Both the position numbers and the translations under genes were made by a program. The notes under the pieces are model-generated. The model did not search any database, was not told the DNA's origin, and saw only the letters and a list, made by a program, of their open reading frames with translations. DNA of 19,150 nt from Verrucomicrobiales bacterium. Its GTDB lineage: Bacteria; Verrucomicrobiota; Verrucomicrobiia; Verrucomicrobiales; DEV007. The stretch lies in the NCBI GenBank assembly GCA_023253615.1, contig JALRFZ010000467.1, positions 1 to 19,150 of the forward strand. Reading direction: 5' to 3'. This document shows positions 16,018 through 19,150 of this stretch, in pieces. Each line of letters starts with the position of its first letter. Positions within the stretch are counted from its first letter, which is position 1.

Positions 16018-16695
16018 TCAGGATCCGGCCGGCTCCGGGCCCGGTGCGCCGGAAGTACCGGTGGTGCCTGTCGAAGTGCTCGAAGGGGCCTCGTCCGCGG
16101 GCGTTGGCGGCGGGCCGGGATCCGGGACGGCCCCGGCCGGGATCGCCTCACCCGTTTCCGGATGATACCAGCGCGCGATCGTGATCTCGCACTCGGCCTG
16201 CGGCTCCAGCTCGCGCGAGCGGTTGTCGAGCTCGAGCTCGAGCGACTTGATGATCTGGAACCTGTCAGGCCCCTGCAGCGTCGTGAGCCAGTCGATCACC
16301 GCTTTCTCCGCGCCCTCGACCTCGAGACGCACCGCCACCTCGGTGTAGAAGGTCTCGTTCACGATCTCCTGCAGGCTCTGCTGGTCGATACGGAGCTTGC
16401 GGTTGAAAAGCTCGTCCTGCAGCGATTGGATCAGGTCGCCCTGGAGCTTGCCGAGGGTGTTGCCGGCCATCTTCGGCATGTTCGCCTCGAGCCATTTTTC
16501 GCGGGCCTCCGCTCTGGGGGCTTCGTCGAGCCACATCTCGTTGTCGGCGAGGGTATTCCTCAGGGTCTGGATCTTCGAGTTGCTGCCACGCAACACCTTC
16601 AGCACGGATCGCGCCGCGAAGCCGTTGGCGACCGCGAAGATCACCCCGATGCAGAGGCCCAGCAGCCACTTTTCCCTAACTGTCAGCGCCCTCAT
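16018..16695 (-). CDS. PilO/GspM-like inner-membrane alignment protein
   Basis: A 225-residue protein with one N-terminal membrane span (WLLGLCIGVIFAVANGFAA, 10-28), a helical, coiled region (about 32-110) and a small alpha/beta periplasmic domain around FYTEVAVRLEVEGAEKAV, which ends by about 195. The tail is rich in proline, glycine and threonine. This is the architecture of PilO in type IV pili and GspM in type II secretion, which pair with PilN or GspL. The gene overlaps the end of the PilM/PilN-like gene by 20 bases, which fits coupled synthesis of two partners. Sequence similarity to named PilO proteins is not obvious by eye, so the call rests on topology and context. Its exact machine is not determined. 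Confidence 0.7.
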   Translation of the reverse strand: MRALTVREKWLLGLCIGVIFAVANGFAARSVLKVLRGSNSKIQTLRNTLADNEMWLDEAPRAEAREKWLEANMPKMAGNTLGKLQGDLIQSLQDELFNRKLRIDQQSLQEIVNETFYTEVAVRLEVEGAEKAVIDWLTTLQGPDRFQIIKSLELELDNRSRELEPQAECEITIARWYHPETGEAIPAGAVPDPGPPPTPADEAPSSTSTGTTGTSGAPGPEPAGS

Positions 16696-17893
16696 TTTTC
16701 AGTTTACCCTGGATCTCGAAAGTGGCGGTGTTGTTGCGCTCGACACGGGGGTTCGGCATGCTCCACTCGTAGCGCCCGAATCCATCCATCCCCTGCAGGT
16801 CCTCGAGGAGGCGGTTGGCGAGCTGCACGTCGCGCGCCTGTCCGCGGATGCGGATGTCGCGGCCCGTCGTGCGGTACTCCCGCACCACCACGCCGCTCCC
16901 GGGCAGCGCCGAGGTGATGCGGCTGAGCTGCACGATGGGGAAAAGATCCTTTTCAAAGGCCGGTTCCAGGCTGCGCCAGCGCTCCTCCACGAGTTGGACC
17001 CGCTCCACGTCTGGCTGGATGATGGCGATGCGGCGTTCGAGGCTCGCGATCTCGCGTTCGGTGACCTTTGCATCCTTCCAGACCCAGACCCCCACCACCG
17101 TGTAAACGACGAGCCCCACCGCGAGCAGCGCGAGATTGCGGACTCCGGCGCGGCGGCGGCGGCGGTGGTTCACCACCTCCGTGGGCAGGAGACGCTCCCG
17201 CGCTTCGGCTTTTGCGGGAAATCGGACGGCTTCGGCCTTCACCGGGATCGAGAGGGCCGATCGGAATTCAATGAGCCCTTTTTCTTCGACGCCGTCGAGG
17301 GAGAGGACGAGCTCCCGCGGCGCCGCGCTTTCGAAGACGCTCTCCCCGCGCAGGCCGAGGAGGATGAGGTTCACCTCGCCCGCGAGCGCTTTCCCCAGCT
17401 CCGGCCTGCCGCTGAGAATCTGCACGTGGGCCGGGATGCCGGCGACGAAAACGCCCAGGACGAGGCGTCCCTGTTCGCGCCAGAGGAGGGCTCCCGCACC
17501 TGGCGCGGCCGCTCCGCGCAGGGCCGCCGAGGTCTGGTAGCCGCCCGCCGTCGGGAGGATCACGTCCGCCGGTGGTTCCGCCATGACCCGCACCGCGAAG
17601 GTATCCCCACGCTCGTTGTGATCGATGCGCTCGTAATCGATCAGCGCCGGGCCTTTCCCGGAGAGGCCCCGCTTGTCGACCTGGGCGCGGATCATGCTCT
17701 CGTGCAGCGCCTCCTCGACCGGGGGCAGTTCCACCACGAAGGTCGAGACGCAGGCGGCGGGAAACGCAACGAGGACATCGCCCTTGCTCCCCGTCAGCGT
17801 ACGCAGGTCCGCGTCGCGGGCGGATGCGTTGCCGCCCGAGGCGAGGATCCAGCCCCGGTCGGGAGCCGGGAGCGCCATGGTGTGGTGGGACAT
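16676..17893 (-). CDS. PilM-PilN / GspL-like fusion protein
   Basis: A 405-residue bitopic inner-membrane protein. The N-terminal 240 residues resemble the degenerate actin-like cytoplasmic domain of GspL/PilM, with VLVAFPAACVSTFVVELPPVEEALHE (about 40-65). A basic RRRRR stretch and a membrane span (251-272, NLALLAVGLVVYTVVGVWVW) follow, then a short coiled coil (about 275-310) and a ferredoxin-like PilN domain. The latter contains ITSALPGSGVVVREYRTTGRDIRIRGQA and ANRLLEDLQG. GspL of type II secretion has the same order, so it may link a cytoplasmic ATPase to periplasmic partners. A second ATG at 17878 is possible. Neither start has a good ribosome binding site. The PilO-like gene overlaps its end, and the missing ATPase, platform and pilin genes must lie elsewhere. 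Confidence 0.78.
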   Translation of the reverse strand: MSHHTMALPAPDRGWILASGGNASARDADLRTLTGSKGDVLVAFPAACVSTFVVELPPVEEALHESMIRAQVDKRGLSGKGPALIDYERIDHNERGDTFAVRVMAEPPADVILPTAGGYQTSAALRGAAAPGAGALLWREQGRLVLGVFVAGIPAHVQILSGRPELGKALAGEVNLILLGLRGESVFESAAPRELVLSLDGVEEKGLIEFRSALSIPVKAEAVRFPAKAEARERLLPTEVVNHRRRRRAGVRNLALLAVGLVVYTVVGVWVWKDAKVTEREIASLERRIAIIQPDVERVQLVEERWRSLEPAFEKDLFPIVQLSRITSALPGSGVVVREYRTTGRDIRIRGQARDVQLANRLLEDLQGMDGFGRYEWSMPNPRVERNNTATFEIQGKLKNEGADS

Positions 17894-18082
17894 GAAATCA
17901 AAAAGAAAGAATAGGCGGTGAACCGGAACCGATACGAGCTTAAAACCCGTCCGTCCCCCGAAAGTTTCCCGAAAAGGAATGGCCGATTCAAGGAGAGGAT
18001 CGGTGATTGGAGGACCGCCACTCCGCCAAGCGCGGCGACTCAGGCATTTGCGGTTCCGGGGTTGGGCCGCCGTCGCCGCACC
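17894..18082. other. Gap between ribBA and the PilMN-like gene
   Basis: This 189-base gap lies behind ribBA and ahead of the secretion operon, both on the minus strand. An 8-base perfect inverted repeat, GCGGCGAC (18032-18039) / GTCGCCGC (18072-18079), sits just downstream of the ribBA stop with a 32-base loop. It might be part of a terminator, but no T-run follows. CCCGAAA is repeated directly near 17957-17974. No promoter with good -35 and -10 boxes was found. Confidence 0.3.
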
Positions 18083-19150
18083 TCAAAGAAAATGCCCCAG
18101 CTTGTCGCGCTTGGTGCCGAGATAACGTTCGTTGTGTTCGTTCGGGGCGATGCGGATGGGGACTTTCTCGACGATCTCGAGTTTGTGCCCGTCGAGACCG
18201 ACGACCTTGCGGGGGTTGTTGGTCATGAGACGGATCTGCCGCACGCCGAGGTCGTAAAGAATCTGGGCACCCATGCCGTAGTCGCGCAGGTCGGAGCCGA
18301 AGCCGAGGCGTTCGTTGGCCTCGACGGTGTCGAGCCCCTCTTCCTGCAGTTTGTAAGCGCGGATCTTGTTGGCGAGGCCGATGCCGCGTCCTTCCTGGCG
18401 CATGTAGACGAGCACGCCGCTGCCGGCTTCCTCGATCTGGGCGAGGGCGCTGTGGAGCTGGCTGCCGCAGTCGCAGCGGCGCGAGCCGAAGACGTCGCCG
18501 GTGAGGCATTCGGAATGGACGCGGACGAGCACGGGTTCCTCGGATCGGATCTCGCCCTTGACGAGGGCGAGGTGGTGCTCCTCGGGATTCAGTTTGCTGG
18601 CGTAGACGACGAGATCGAAATTCCCGTAATCGGTCGGCATCTGGATGCGCTCGATGCGCTCGATGAGTTTTTCCTGGCTGCGGCGGTAGTCGATGAGGGC
18701 TTCGATCGTGCCGATTTTCAGATCGTGTTTCCCGGCGAACTCGAGCAACTGAGGGAGCCGGGCCATGGTGCCGTCTTCGTTGAGGATTTCACAGATGACG
18801 CCGGCGGGCTCGAGTCCGGCGAGCCGGGCGAGATCGACGGCGGCCTCGGTGTGTCCGGCGCGGCGGAGGACGCCGCCCTGTTTCGCCTGGAGCGGCAGGA
18901 TGTGGCCGGGACGGACGAGGTCGCGGGGCTCGGCGAGGGGATTGGCGAGGATCTGCACGGTGCGGGCGCGGTCGGCGGCGCTGATCCCGGTGGTGACGCC
19001 GTCGGCGGCATCGACGGCGACGGTGAAATTGGTGCCGTGCGACTCGGTGTTCCGCCGCACCATGAGGGGCAGGCCGAGGCGCTCGGCGGCTTCCTGGGTG
19101 ATGGGGGCGCAGATGAGCCCGCGCCCGTGGGTGGCCATGAAGTTGATCGC
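18083..19150 (-). CDS. ribBA: Bifunctional 3,4-dihydroxy-2-butanone 4-phosphate synthase / GTP cyclohydrolase II, partial (5' end beyond the window)
   Basis: The first committed steps of riboflavin synthesis on one polypeptide: ribulose 5-phosphate to dihydroxybutanone phosphate (N-terminal half) and GTP ring opening (C-terminal half). The visible 355 residues start mid-domain at [17 protein letters not shown], so about 45-55 N-terminal residues, including the acidic metal loop, are missing. RibB hallmarks seen are [29 protein letters not shown] and [12 protein letters not shown]. RibA hallmarks are [20 protein letters not shown] with the three zinc cysteines, [15 protein letters not shown] and [12 protein letters not shown]. 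The C-terminus [12 protein letters not shown] is typical and intact. The family and both activities are secure. An FMN riboswitch, if present, would be beyond the right edge. Confidence 0.96.
   Translation of the reverse strand, partial: AINFMATHGRGLICAPITQEAAERLGLPLMVRRNTESHGTNFTVAVDAADGVTTGISAADRARTVQILANPLAEPRDLVRPGHILPLQAKQGGVLRRAGHTEAAVDLARLAGLEPAGVICEILNEDGTMARLPQLLEFAGKHDLKIGTIEALIDYRRSQEKLIERIERIQMPTDYGNFDLVVYASKLNPEEHHLALVKGEIRSEEPVLVRVHSECLTGDVFGSRRCDCGSQLHSALAQIEEAGSGVLVYMRQEGRGIGLANKIRAYKLQEEGLDTVEANERLGFGSDLRDYGMGAQILYDLGVRQIRLMTNNPRKVVGLDGHKLEIVEKVPIRIAPNEHNERYLGTKRDKLGHFL

Noticed and set aside
18032..18079. The inverted repeat behind ribBA as a Rho-independent terminator.
   Set aside because: The loop is 32 bases and no T-run follows, so it is recorded only as an observation in the gap entry.

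Overview
This GC-rich window carries only bacterial genes. No tRNA, rRNA, CRISPR array or insertion sequence was recognised. Weak or absent Shine-Dalgarno sequences, a GspL/PilMN plus PilO-type secretion or pilus cluster with a proline-rich secreted partner, and a eukaryote-type Ser/Thr kinase with a large extracytoplasmic part would fit a member of the Verrucomicrobiota. That assignment is an inference from style, since there is no marker gene.

Layout. (1) 1-3901, minus strand: an accessory, defence-like pair, a SNF2-type helicase with a PLD-like N-terminus followed by a DUF4391 protein that runs off the left edge. (2) 4085-9019: a polysaccharide locus in two divergent arms around an AT-rich promoter region (about 6750-6888). 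The left arm (minus) encodes a polyprenyl-phosphate sugar phosphotransferase and a GT4 glycosyltransferase. The right arm (plus) encodes a Wzz-type chain-length regulator, a Wzy-like polymerase and a second GT4. Both arms look damaged: the phosphotransferase has an in-frame TAA at 6612-6614 that cuts off its first membrane segment, and the Wzz 5' part is joined out of frame to a Wzy 3' part near 7440-7450, as a large deletion (or misassembly) would leave. (3) 9023-11794, minus: polX (X-family DNA polymerase with PHP domain) followed 3 bp later by an MDR oxidoreductase. (4) 11920-12352, plus: a HicB-HicA toxin-antitoxin pair in antitoxin-first order. (5) 12516-15149, plus: a Ser/Thr kinase with one membrane span and a long outer region. 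(6) 15193-17893, minus: a PilM/PilN-like fusion, a PilO-like protein and a secreted low-complexity protein. (7) 18083-19150, minus: ribBA for riboflavin synthesis, lacking its 5' end.

How the genes work together: the region 4085-9019 would have made and exported a surface polysaccharide by the Wzx/Wzy route. With the initiating enzyme, the chain-length regulator and the polymerase all affected, the pathway is probably inactive in this genome, or the sequence here is in error. The helicase-DUF4391 pair next to it suggests an island prone to exchange. The housekeeping genes (polX, ribBA) and the membrane secretion cluster look intact within the window.
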